Of a stretch of 26,951 bases of DNA, positions 1 to 7,220 are shown piece by piece (position 1 is the first letter of the stretch; each line of letters begins with the position of its first letter). Made by a program: the position numbers and the translations under genes. The notes under the pieces are model-generated. The model saw only the letters and a list, made by a program, of their open reading frames with translations, did not search any database and was not told where the DNA came from. Source of the DNA: CAVVYV01 sp963818205 (GTDB taxonomy: Bacteria > Actinomycetota > Thermoleophilia > Solirubrobacterales > 70-9); contig CAWFRG010000005.1 of NCBI GenBank assembly GCA_963818205.1, forward strand, positions 1 through 26,951. The letters are read 5' to 3'.

Positions 1-1725
1 AAGCTGCGAGTGACGCTGGCACACCGGACGAAGGCAAGCGGTCTGCTGATGGCGGCGGCGATGGACCACGCGGTGGACGGGTCGCCCGGGATGGCGACCG
101 GGGCTCGAAGAGCAGCGCCGATTTGGGGCGGGTGACGGTGGCGACCGAGATCGAGCCGGGCCAATCCCTGCGACTGGTCAAGTTACTCGCCTATGGGTGG
201 TCCAGCCAGCGCTCGCTTCCCGCCGTCCGGGACCAGGTGGAGGCTGCACTGGCAAGCGCGCGTCGCAGCGGATGGGACGAGTTGTGGCCGCCCAGCGGGA
301 GTACCTCGCGAGTTCTGGGCGGCGCTGACGTCGAGTCGAGGGCGACCCGGACGTCCAGCAGGCCGTCCGATTCTGGCTGTTCACATCCTTCAGGCCGGAG
401 TCCATGCAGAGCAGCGCCGATCCCCGCCAAGGGGCTGACCGGGAACGGATATGCGGGGCACGCCTTCTGGGACACCGAGGGGTTCGTGCTGCCGGTCTGA
501 CGACAACGTTCCGCAGGCCGCCGGGACGCGCTCCGGTGGCGGCATTCCACCCTGGGCCGGGCGCGCGCGCGCCAAGCTCCGGCCGCGCGGCGCCGCTTTC
601 CCCTGGCGGACGATCAGCGGGAGGAATGTGGCGGGTACTGGCCGGCCGGTTCCGCGGCGTTCCACATCAATGCCGCCATCGCAAAGGCGGCGGTCCGCAG
701 CTGGAGGGACGGAAGACGAGGGGTTCGAGCGGCAGGTGGGCTCCACCTGCTGGTCGAAACGGCGCGGTGTGGCGCCGGCTGGGCTATCACGACGTCACGG
801 CCGGTTCCGGATTGACGGGGTCACCGGTCCGGACAGTACAGCGCGATCGTCGACAACAACGCCTTCACGAACCTGATGTCCCGGCCAACCTGCGAGCGGC
901 GGCAGATGCCGTCGAGCGCCAGCCCATAGGCGCGCCGGCTCGAGGGTGGACCCGGAGGAGGCCGGCGGCCTGGCGCGACGCCGCCGAGGCGATGTTGATC
1001 CCCTATGCACGAGGCGCTCGACGTGCACGCGCAGGCCGAGGAGTTCACCGAGCACGCGGTGTGGGACTTCGCCGCCACGAAGCCGGGAGCAGGACCCGCT
1101 GTTGCTGCACTTCCCCTACTACGACCTGTATCGCAAGCAGGTGGTGAAGCAGGCCGACCTGGTCCGGCGCTGCTTTTGCGGGGCGATGCGTTCTCGCCGA
1201 GGAAAAAGCACGTGACTTCGACTACTACGAGGCCCTCACTGTCCGTGACTCCTCCCTTTCCGCCACCGTTCAGGAGGTGGTCGCCGCCGAGGTCGGCCAT
1301 CTCGAGCTCGCCTACGACTACTTCGCCGAGGCCGCGCTGCTCGACCTCGGCGACATCCATCACAACACCCGCGACGGGTCCACCTTGCCTCGCCCGCCGG
1401 CGCGTGGCGCCGCGGTCGCGGGCTTCGGCGGTGTGCGCGACGACGTGCCGGCTCGCTCTGACGCCCCGGCTGCCGGATGCGATCACCCGGCTCGCGTTCG
1501 GCTTCCGATTCAAGGGCCGTCAGATCCGGGGTTAAATAACGCCCGTGAGGCGCGCTACACGATGGTGGAGGGCGATCCGCTCGAGGTCACCCACCATGGG
1601 AGTGCAGTGACGATCGCCACCGATGGCCCCGTAAGCGTCCGATCCCGCCGGCGCCGGAGCGCGAGCGGCGAGCAGCCGCGCGGGCGGGCACCGACGCGCC
1701 GGGTTCCGCCGTCCGAGTCAGGTGA
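1..1725 (+). pseudogene. Glycoside hydrolase family 65 enzyme (kojibiose/trehalose phosphorylase type), multiply frameshifted, 5' end outside window
   Basis: No single frame is open, but reading across frames recovers a GH65-like protein: an N-terminal beta-sandwich piece (1-290), the conserved segment GHAFWDTEGF near 452-485, a VTGPD motif near 820-834 and the segment FPYYDLYRKQVVKQ near 1110-1155. GH65 enzymes phosphorolyse or hydrolyse alpha-linked disaccharides in the cytoplasm, and their general-acid Glu lies in a GPDEY motif. Here one base is missing exactly at that Glu codon (about 835). At least nine single-base losses lie between 285 and 535 alone, mostly in short runs of one base. 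Protein-level conservation persists in all three frames, so the breaks are recent or are sequencing errors. The right end, near the TGA at 1723-1725, is approximate. The substrate cannot be told from this piece. Confidence 0.75.
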
Positions 1726-1742
1726 GGAGGGCGGGATAAGGG

Positions 1743-2014
1743 ATGAAGCTCGAAGCGGCTCGCTCCAGGTCGCGCCTGGTAGTCCCAGCGTGCGATCGGG
1801 CGACGACGAGGACGATTGCGCTCGACCGAGGGACACTCTGCCGCTCAAGTCGTGGCTGGCGACGGGCGTGCTGGCGCTCGCCGCCGTCCAGCTCGAATTG
1901 GCGCTCTGGATGTACGGCAGGTTCCCGGGCCTCGGCGTCGCCGGCTCGCGGCCACACTATGTCCATCGCGCCGTGGGGTTCGTGGCCCTGCTGATCACGC
2001 TGCCGATCGCCTAG
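1743..2014 (+). pseudogene. DUF6529-like membrane protein, N-terminal part only
   Basis: A possible ATG at 1743 follows a purine-rich ribosome binding site (GAGGAGGG) just after the GH65 end. The recognisable protein is in another frame from about 1790 (GTG) to the stop at 2014. It shows one hydrophobic helix (WLATGVLALAAVQLELALWM), a linker and the start of a second helix (HRAVGFVALLITLPIA). This resembles the first third of DUF6529 actinobacterial membrane proteins, which normally continue for roughly another 100 residues with more helices. That continuation is absent: the sequence runs straight into the 3' end of a convergent gene. The gene is therefore truncated, and probably also frameshifted near its start. 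Family assignment is from memory of the helix pattern and is moderate. Confidence 0.45.
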
Positions 2015-2715
2015 CTTCCATTGCTCTGACACCCTGATGGCGAGCACCGCCGCGCTCGCCGGCTCACGATTTCTTCGTCCTCGTCCGCGATCAGCGGCGC
2101 CGTGGCCGCTCGTTTCCAGGCGTACTGCTGGAATCGCATCATCGGGACCAGCGCGCCGAGCGCTACCGCAGCGCCCGAGATCAGCGCGGCAGCCAGCGAG
2201 TGGTCGGAGGCGAGGATCGCTGCCAGGCCCGCTGTCGCGCCCGCAAGCACCGCCGTGATCACGCCGACCATGCCGGCGACGGTCCGAAATCCCTGCCAGC
2301 GGTCGCCCCCGAGCCCGAGGACGTGGAGCCGCTCCGCGACTGGGACGCTCAGGAGATACGGGGCGAGCTCGGGTGCGTTATCGAAGTAGTACCCGCGCAG
2401 CAGGGCGATCCGGCGCGCGTATCCGTAGTCCTCGACCCCGGATTGCAGCACCCGCTCGAAGGTCACGAGCCCGACGAAGGCGAGCGTCGGGAGGAGGACG
2501 AGGCCGAAGGCGTAGAACGCCGTCCCGACGCTGCTCGCGGTCGCCACCAGGCCCAAAGCAACCAGGCCGCCGGAGACCGCCGCGAGGAACATGCTCGCGC
2601 GGCCGGTCGATTCGGCGATCGTCGCCGCGCGGGAGCCCTGAAGCACGAAGTGCTCCGTCGTCGCGAATGTGACCGCTGCCGGGCGCGGGTCGGTGTCGTC
2701 GCCGATCGTGGCCAT
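2011..2715 (-). CDS. Conserved hypothetical membrane protein, 234 aa
   Basis: The ATG at 2715 is preceded by GGAGAAGG at good spacing; upstream extension of the frame has no coding character. The protein has a soluble N-terminus with a segment TTEHFVLQGSRAATIAEST (about residues 16-34). It continues with two hydrophobic helices (about 40-85), a charged middle region containing RRIALLRGYYFDNAPELAPY, and two more hydrophobic helices (about 155-205) before a basic tail. I recognise the layout as a recurrent actinobacterial protein of unknown function but can assign no activity. It is preceded on the same strand by the YceI-like gene with a gap of about 127 bases, so the two may be cotranscribed. 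Its end abuts the truncated DUF6529-like gene (4-base convergent overlap), so its own C-terminus may lie at a rearrangement junction. Confidence 0.75.
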   Translation of the reverse strand: MATIGDDTDPRPAAVTFATTEHFVLQGSRAATIAESTGRASMFLAAVSGGLVALGLVATASSVGTAFYAFGLVLLPTLAFVGLVTFERVLQSGVEDYGYARRIALLRGYYFDNAPELAPYLLSVPVAERLHVLGLGGDRWQGFRTVAGMVGVITAVLAGATAGLAAILASDHSLAAALISGAAVALGALVPMMRFQQYAWKRAATAPLIADEDEEIVSRRARRCSPSGCQSNGS

Positions 2716-2842
2716 CGGGCCTTCTCCTTTGTTGTGGGCCTGAGCCACAGTGTTCCGCGCCAAGCCCCTGTCGGCCAGCTCCTCGGGGATCTGGCGGTGG
2801 CGCTGGAATCCTCTGGAGAGGTTCCCGTTACCGGGCCGCAGC

Positions 2843-3385
2843 TTACGCTTGGACGGACGCTTCGGCCACCACCTCGACCTCGTCTCTGACCTTGAGGGTG
2901 CCGAACAGCCCTGAGTACGGCTCGATACCCCAATCCGACTGGGTGACGGTGGCGTGGCCCAAGACCTGACCGTCAGGGCTGACGTCGAGGACGAAATCAA
3001 GCGGGTGGGTGTTGCCGTTCATGGTGAGCTCGCCATTGACCCGTAGGCGGCCACCGTCCAGGGGCTCGACCTCGGCGGAGTGAAACTCGATCGCCTCAGT
3101 CCCCAGCACCTCGTCTTCGATGGTCTGCTTGATTTCGACCTTGTCGTCCTCGCCCAGCGCCTGCACTCCACCGCTGCCCTCCCTCACCTGCAGGGAGCCC
3201 GCGTCGACGCTGAGGTCGAGGCTGGACCGGTCGGGGTCCTCGCCCACCTTGAGAGTTCCCTCCCAGGACGTGACGTCGATGATCAGGTCGTGACCCGCCA
3301 TCGCGGCGGCTCCCCGCCGCTCGGTCTTGACTTGAAGCGTGGCGTTCTCCGGTCCCAGCTCGTGGGCGCCTGACTTGATCGACAT
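2843..3385 (-). CDS. YceI family protein, 180 aa
   Basis: YceI proteins form a lipocalin-like beta barrel that binds long isoprenoid or amphipathic ligands. The sequence shows the typical features: an early segment ATLQVKTERRGAAAMAGHDL, the central GTEAIEFHSAEVEPLDGGRL and the C-terminal LTMNGNTHPLDFVLDV. The ATG at 3385 gives a protein beginning MSIKSGAHELGPENA, which matches the family start; an upstream in-frame start at 3454 would add residues without family resemblance. No signal peptide is visible, so it is predicted to be cytoplasmic, whereas many YceI proteins are exported. It is transcribed divergently from coxG with 143 bases between the starts. The physiological ligand is unknown. 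Confidence 0.85.
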   Translation of the reverse strand: MSIKSGAHELGPENATLQVKTERRGAAAMAGHDLIIDVTSWEGTLKVGEDPDRSSLDLSVDAGSLQVREGSGGVQALGEDDKVEIKQTIEDEVLGTEAIEFHSAEVEPLDGGRLRVNGELTMNGNTHPLDFVLDVSPDGQVLGHATVTQSDWGIEPYSGLFGTLKVRDEVEVVAEASVQA

Positions 3386-3528
3386 CAGGGTGCTTGGATG
3401 CTCATGGTCCGTGTCGCTTCCGGTTCGCCAGCGGCGGGACCCTACCAACGCCATCCGAGTCTGTATAAGTGCCCCGAGCGTGCCTGAGCGATGCGGCAGG
3501 CTTGACCGTCAGACTTTGAAAGGGCCCG
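3386..3528. promoter_or_regulatory. Divergent intergenic region between the YceI gene and coxG
   Basis: This 143-base gap separates two divergent genes and must hold promoters for both. A TATAAG hexamer at 3464-3469 could be a -10 element for coxG, but I see no convincing -35 at the proper distance. A TTGACC at 3502-3507 is too close to the coxG start for a standard promoter. The position is well supported; the individual elements are not. Confidence 0.35.
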
Positions 3529-3966
3529 ATGGAGTTCAACAATTCGTTCACGGTGGAGAAGCCGATCGACGAAGTCTGGAGCACGATGGTCGACCTCGAG
3601 CGGGTAGTGCCATGCGTGCCGGGCGCGACGATCCTCGAGATGACTGGCGACAAGGCCGTCAAGGCCGAGGTCAAGATCAAGCTCGGGTCGATGTCGATGA
3701 ACTACTCCGGGCCAGCCGAGATCGTAGAACAGGACGACGCCGCCCATCGGGCGGTGATGAACGCCCGAGCAAAGGAGGCAGGCGGCCAGGGCAACGCGGA
3801 CGCAAAGGTCTCGATGCAGCTGACCGGTAACGGGGATGGGACCGAGGTGGCTCTTCACTCCCAGATCAACGTCACGGGCAAGGCCGCGCAGATGGGGGAG
3901 GGCGTAATCGCCGCGGTGACCGAGGGGATGATCAAGGAGTTCTCGGAGAACCTCGCGAAGCTCTGA
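3529..3966 (+). CDS. coxG: CoxG-like SRPBCC protein (CO dehydrogenase subunit G), 145 aa
   Basis: The sequence is a START/SRPBCC-fold protein of the CoxG group: N-terminal FTVEKPIDEVWSTMVDLE, then VVPCVPGATILE, then EVKIKLGSMSMNYSGPAEI and a C-terminal amphipathic helix. CoxG binds quinone and helps connect the CO dehydrogenase complex to the membrane respiratory chain. The ATG at 3529 has a purine-rich stretch (GAAAGGG) upstream and matches the family start. The protein stops right after the SRPBCC domain, with no hydrophobic C-terminal anchor, whereas longer CoxG proteins carry an extra membrane-associated tail. The genes immediately downstream encode five small membrane proteins, and coxMSL follow them, so an accessory role in CO oxidation is well supported by context. 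Confidence 0.88.
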   Translation: MEFNNSFTVEKPIDEVWSTMVDLERVVPCVPGATILEMTGDKAVKAEVKIKLGSMSMNYSGPAEIVEQDDAAHRAVMNARAKEAGGQGNADAKVSMQLTGNGDGTEVALHSQINVTGKAAQMGEGVIAAVTEGMIKEFSENLAKL

Positions 3967-3987
3967 CCTTCCGCGAGCCCCGGAAGG
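3967..3987 (+). terminator. Perfect 7-bp inverted repeat directly after coxG
   Basis: CCTTCCG at 3967-3973 and CGGAAGG at 3981-3987 flank a 7-base loop and begin one base after the coxG stop codon. No long T run follows. It may be a partial terminator or processing site that lowers expression of the downstream membrane-protein genes relative to coxG. Confidence 0.4.
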
Positions 3988-4048
3988 CTTGCCTCCGCTT
4001 GTAATATCTTCGCGACATGGGCGGTACCGCGGGCGGAGACGCAACGGA

Positions 4049-4309
4049 ATGCTGATCGGCGCGGACACGACGTCCTGGTACATCGGGTTGGGGCTTGGGG
4101 CCATCGTGGTGGTCGTGGCGGTGATCATCGTCGTCACCATCCTCGTCCTCGCCAACCGGATCGCGGGGCAGGCCAAGACCGCGAACGACGCGGTCGACGT
4201 GATCGCCTCGCAGACCGACGAGCTCGGCGGCATCGCCCAGATCAACGACTCCGGTGTCCGGATCCTCCATTCGGCCCGCGCCCTCCGGAAGGCGGCGGTC
4301 GGGCACTGA
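4049..4309 (+). CDS. Small single-span membrane protein, first of five in tandem (86 aa)
   Basis: I do not recognise a named family. The chosen ATG at 4049 puts a single strong hydrophobic helix near the N-terminus (about residues 8-34: WYIGLGLGAIVVVVAVIIVV and following). A hydrophilic helical tail of about 50 residues follows, with spaced Ile/Val/Leu residues (ANRIAGQAKTANDAVDVIA). The in-frame start at 3989 would add an arginine-rich leader with no coding look. The stop codon overlaps the ATG of the next gene (TGATG), so translational coupling is likely. Position between coxG and coxMSL and the shared design with the next four genes suggest a membrane module for the CO dehydrogenase; this is inference from context only. 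Confidence 0.7.
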   Translation: MLIGADTTSWYIGLGLGAIVVVVAVIIVVTILVLANRIAGQAKTANDAVDVIASQTDELGGIAQINDSGVRILHSARALRKAAVGH

Positions 4310-4608
4310 TGGACGCTCCGCTCGCACTCGCCGGCTCGGAGCGCACTCTCTGGTACGTGACCCTGGCTGTGGGTCTGGTCGTTGCCCTGGTGGTTGCGGC
4401 CATGCTTCTCCTGCTGCTGAATCTGCTGAGGAGGATTCAGACGAGCGTCGGCGGCCTCCTTGAGTCCGCCGGCAAGGTCGCTGAGAACACAGCGAGCATC
4501 CCGCAGCTCGAGGCCACGGCGCCGGTCCTCGAGCAGATTGCCGTGGAAGGCGTGGTACAGGACGGTTACATGAACGCGCTCTCGCAGGGCTACGGCGAGC
4601 CTGAATGA
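4309..4608 (+). CDS. Small single-span membrane protein, second of five (99 aa)
   Basis: The protein has a short N-terminal stretch, then one hydrophobic helix at about residues 14-40 (TLWYVTLAVGLVVALVVAAM and a leucine run), then LLRRIQTSVGGLLESAGK and a helical tail (ENTASIPQLEATAPVLEQIA). Positive residues directly after the helix predict that the tail is cytoplasmic. The start ATG overlaps the preceding stop and the gene's own stop overlaps the next start by 4 bases (ATGA). The tail resembles those of its neighbours in length and hydrophobic spacing, so the five genes look like old paralogues. No catalytic motif or metal-binding pattern is visible. Confidence 0.75.
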   Translation: MDAPLALAGSERTLWYVTLAVGLVVALVVAAMLLLLLNLLRRIQTSVGGLLESAGKVAENTASIPQLEATAPVLEQIAVEGVVQDGYMNALSQGYGEPE

Positions 4609-4883
4609 GCACCACGCTCCTGATCGTGTTGAGCGTGGCCGAGGCCGTGGTCCTGGTGGTCGTGCTGGCACTCGCCCTGATCGAGATCCGCAGGCGGCTC
4701 AACTCGATCGCCGAGGGCCTCGGGGATCTCGGCGCTGCGCTGACCACCGTCGAGGCAGAGCACCTGCGCCCGCTGCGCCCCGCGGTGGAGGCGATCAACG
4801 CCCAATTCGAAGGGATCATCGGCCTGATGCCCGGCGTGGCCCAAAAGGCCGCGATCGTCGCAGAGCACGCGAGGAAGCAATGA
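4605..4883 (+). CDS. Small single-span membrane protein, third of five (92 aa)
   Basis: A hydrophobic helix at about residues 3-27 (TTLLIVLSVAEAVVLVVVLA) is followed by the basic-rich IEIRRRLNSIAEGLGDLG and a predominantly helical tail containing LRPLRPAVEAINAQFEGI. The VEAIN segment recurs in the fifth gene of the group, a visible hint of common ancestry. Start and stop both overlap neighbours by 4 bases (ATGA), which indicates tight cotranslation. Function is unknown; the N-terminal membrane helix and predicted cytoplasmic tail fit a docking or scaffolding role. Confidence 0.75.
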   Translation: MSTTLLIVLSVAEAVVLVVVLALALIEIRRRLNSIAEGLGDLGAALTTVEAEHLRPLRPAVEAINAQFEGIIGLMPGVAQKAAIVAEHARKQ

Positions 4884-5137
4884 CGATCTGGTGGATCGGC
4901 AACGCCGTTCTGCTTCTCGTGATCGTGCCTGTCGTGGTGGTTCTCTTGCGAGGCGTTCTCAGCGCGGCCAAGGCCGTCACGCCAACCGTCGAAGCGCTTC
5001 AACCGGTGGCGGAGGCGGCGTCGAAGGACCTCGACGCCGTGGCGCTGTTGAACACGACCCAGGAGCAGGTCAGTCAGACCGTCGCGGTGGTCGCCAACTA
5101 CGGCGGCTCCCTCGACACCATCCTCGAGGACGCCTGA
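4880..5137 (+). CDS. Small single-span membrane protein, fourth of five (85 aa)
   Basis: The protein starts MTIWWIGNAVLLLVIVPVVV, a single membrane helix at about residues 3-24. A tail follows with regularly spaced hydrophobic residues (AVTPTVEALQPVAEAASKDL and QEQVSQTVAVVANYGGSL) that could form a coiled coil or amphipathic helices. It is the shortest of the set. The start overlaps the previous stop by 4 bases, and 6 bases separate its stop from the next start. I see no known domain; the assignment to the same group rests on topology, size and gene arrangement. Confidence 0.72.
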   Translation: MTIWWIGNAVLLLVIVPVVVVLLRGVLSAAKAVTPTVEALQPVAEAASKDLDAVALLNTTQEQVSQTVAVVANYGGSLDTILEDA

Positions 5138-5143
5138 TCGGCA

Positions 5144-5701
5144 ATGGAGCCCGCCGCGATCTTCACGCTCCTCGCGGCGGTCCTCGTGATCCTGGCTCTG
5201 GTCGTGTATCTCGTCGCGGTGATCCTCGAGCTCAGGAAGATCACCACGGGGCTGGATGCGGTGATCGACGCGGTCGGCGGAATCGTCGGCAAGAGCGAGC
5301 CCGTGAACGGCGTCGTCGAGGCGATCAACAAGGACCTCTCCGCGGGGACCGACCTGCTCGAGGGCCTGCTCGACAAGAAGGCGGGACAGGAGGACGCGGC
5401 CGGACTGGTCGAGTCGGTCTTCCCCGGCGCCGGTGCCTCCGTGCTCGAGCGCCAGGGCAGGACGGGTGAGGTGAAGAACATCGACGAGGTGTATACGAGA
5501 GGGGCGGTTCAGCTCGCCCGGCTCGGCCGTGAGAGCCCTCTCGGTGCGGGGGCGATGTCGGGTGCCGCGCTCAGAGACCCGACTTACTCCAGCGGGGCGG
5601 CGCGCTCGCTCTACCACAACCCAAGCGGTCCGACCACCGATGAGCCCGGTGGAGTCGAGGTACCGACCGAGGTCTCCGACGATCGGGGCCGACGCACCTG
5701 A
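5144..5701 (+). CDS. Single-span membrane protein with long hydrophilic tail, fifth of five (185 aa)
   Basis: The first 70 or so residues match the design of the four preceding genes: a membrane helix (about 4-29, IFTLLAAVLVILALVVYLVA), then ELRKITTGLDAVIDAVGGIV and VVEAINKDLSAGTDLLEGLL. The remaining 110 residues are unlike the others: a middle part with VFPGAGASVLERQGRTGEVK and a low-complexity, Pro/Gly/Ser-rich end that is probably disordered. It closes the five-gene run and lies 164 bases before coxM. The tail could contact a soluble partner, but nothing in the sequence names one. Confidence 0.75.
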   Translation: MEPAAIFTLLAAVLVILALVVYLVAVILELRKITTGLDAVIDAVGGIVGKSEPVNGVVEAINKDLSAGTDLLEGLLDKKAGQEDAAGLVESVFPGAGASVLERQGRTGEVKNIDEVYTRGAVQLARLGRESPLGAGAMSGAALRDPTYSSGAARSLYHNPSGPTTDEPGGVEVPTEVSDDRGRRT

Positions 5702-5706
5702 GGTGT

Positions 5707-5727
5707 CCCCACCGGAGGATGGTGGGG
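5707..5727 (+). promoter_or_regulatory. Perfect 7-bp hairpin after the membrane-protein genes, upstream of coxM
   Basis: CCCCACC at 5707-5713 pairs with GGTGGGG at 5721-5727 around the loop GGAGGAT. There is no T run after it. It begins 6 bases after the stop of the fifth membrane protein and about 140 bases before the coxM start. It could be a weak terminator, an mRNA processing or stability element, or an attenuator separating the accessory genes from the enzyme genes. Confidence 0.4.
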
Positions 5728-5844
5728 CAGAGGCGGGCAAATCCGGCCCGTCGGGTGGCGAGTAGGGCGGTGGGAGGCACGTGAGAAGGTCACATGGATG
5801 AGCGGTAGCCGGTCGGGAGCTTCATCCAGGTAGCGCAGGAGCGC

Positions 5845-5858
5845 AGGAGGAGGAGGAG
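5845..5858 (+). promoter_or_regulatory. Extended ribosome binding site deciding the TTG start of coxM
   Basis: A run of repeated AGGAGG units ends 7 bases before the TTG at 5866. No ATG or GTG with comparable spacing exists nearby, and the encoded protein matches the CoxM N-terminus from this codon, so TTG is the likely start. Confidence 0.65.
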
Positions 5859-5865
5859 ATTTCCG

Positions 5866-6740
5866 TTGCAGACCCCCGGACCAATTGAGTACGAGCGGGC
5901 GACGAGCGTCCAGAACGTGATCGAGCTGCTCGAGAAGTATGGGCCTGAGACCCGCATCCTGGCCGGCGGCCACAGCCTGCTGCCGATGATGAAGCTGCGG
6001 CTCGCCAACCCGGAGCGATTGATCGACATCAACGAGCTGGGCGAGCTCTCCTACATCCGCGAGACGGATGGGGAGATCCGGGTCGGGGCGATGACCCGCC
6101 ACCGCGACCTGCTCGAATCCGAGCTGCTCGCCAGGCGCTTCCCGATCTTCGCCGAGGCCGAGACGGTGATCGCCGATCCAGTGGTTCGAAACCGAGGCAC
6201 GATCGGCGGCTCGCTGGCGCAGGCAGACGCCGCGGAGGACCTCTCGGCCGTCTGCTCGGCGCTGAAGGCAAACGTCGTCATCGCCGGCTCGGGCGGCGAG
6301 CGCGTCGTCTCGATGGAGGACTTTCACGTCGGCCCCTACAGACGGCGATCGAGGACGCCCAGATCCTGACCGAGATCCGGCTGCCCCTCAGGTCCGGCGG
6401 CGGCAGCGCCCATGTGAAGGTTGAGAGGCGTGCGGGCGACTGGGCGATCGTCGCGGTGTCCGCCGCCCTGTGGGTGGACGGCGGCACGATCTCCGACGCC
6501 GGCGTGGCCCTCAGCGCGGTGGGGCCAACCACGATCCATGCCACCCGGTCCGAGGAGCTGCTGCGCGGCAAGAAGCCCTCGGAGGAGCTCTTCGCCGAGG
6601 CGGGCGCGCTCGCGTCCGAGGACTGCTCTCCGAGCGCGGACGGGCGCGGGCCGGTCGACTACAAGCGGCACCTCGCCGGGGAGCTCACCAAGCGCGCGCT
6701 GAGCCGCGCGGCAGAACGCGCACTGAACCAGGAGGGCTGA
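5866..6740 (+). CDS. coxM: CO dehydrogenase medium (FAD) subunit, one frameshift
   Basis: CoxM binds FAD and passes electrons from the iron-sulfur subunit to the quinone pool. The FAD-binding motifs of the family are visible: AGGHSLLPMMK at about residues 33-43 and TIGGSLAQADAAEDL at about 110-124. The C-terminal domain, including VKVERRAGDWAIVAVSAALW, follows in the next frame. Reading breaks at about 6341: one base appears lost in the stretch TACAGACGG, after which GPY continues as TAIEDAQILTEIRLPL in the +1 frame. With that base restored the protein is about 291 residues, the normal length. The stop at 6738-6740 directly precedes the coxS ATG. The frameshift is more likely a sequence error than a true mutation, because both halves are fully conserved. 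Confidence 0.9.
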
Positions 6741-7218
6741 ATGGAAGTCACGGTCAAGGTGAACGGCGAGGAGGTCACCCGGGACGTCGAGCCCGCCCTG
6801 CTGCTTGTCCATTTCCTGCGGGACACGCTCGGCCTCACCGGGACGCACTGGGGCTGCGACACCTCCAACTGCGGCGCCTGCGTCGTACATCCTCGACGGA
6901 CGGCCGGTGAAATCCTGCACGACCCTCGCGGCCACCTGCGACGGACACGAGCTCCGCACGATCGAGTCGATGGAGGTCGACGGCGAGCTCGATCCGGTTC
7001 AGCAGGGCTTCCACCAGGAGCACGGTCTGCAGTGCGGCTTCTGCACGCCCGGGATGATCATGACCGCCAGGGCGCTGCTTGATCGAGAACCCCGACCCCT
7101 CCGAGGCCGAGATCAGAACCGCAATCTCGGGCGCGATCTGCCGCTGTACCGGGTATGCCAACATCGTCGGGCGATCCGCTGGGCCGCGGAGCACGAGGGC
7201 GCCGAATCAAGGAGATGA
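6741..7218 (+). CDS. coxS: CO dehydrogenase small (2Fe-2S) subunit, three apparent frameshifts
   Basis: CoxS carries two [2Fe-2S] clusters that relay electrons from the Mo-Cu site to FAD. The plant-ferredoxin-type motif is visible as WGCDTSNCGAC (Cys at about 39, 44, 47) with the fourth Cys in VKSCTTLA. The second cluster motif follows as CGFCTPGM and, in another frame, GAICRCTGYANIV. Three single-base indels are needed: an extra base near 6892, an extra base near 7084 and a missing base near 7167. Corrected, it is a normal protein of about 158 residues ending RWAAEHEGAESRR at the TGA 7216-7218. It sits immediately after coxM and 2 bases before coxL. Three breaks in under 500 bases, with all cluster cysteines retained, argue for sequence errors. 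Confidence 0.88.
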
Positions 7219-7220
7219 CG

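Noticed and set aside
404..1147. Several plus-strand open frames of 80-250 codons in the first 1.5 kb as separate genes
   Set aside because: Pieces of one GH65 protein appear in turn in each of the three frames, so these are segments of a frameshifted gene and their out-of-frame shadows.
3502..3528. TTGACC as -35 element for coxG
   Set aside because: Its spacing would put the -10 at the coxG start codon, so it does not support a standard promoter.
3932..5740. Open minus-strand frame of 602 codons opposite the five membrane-protein genes
   Set aside because: Typical shadow frame in GC-rich DNA: Arg/Asp/His-rich, low-complexity translation with no domain, opposite genes with clear membrane helices and overlapping starts.
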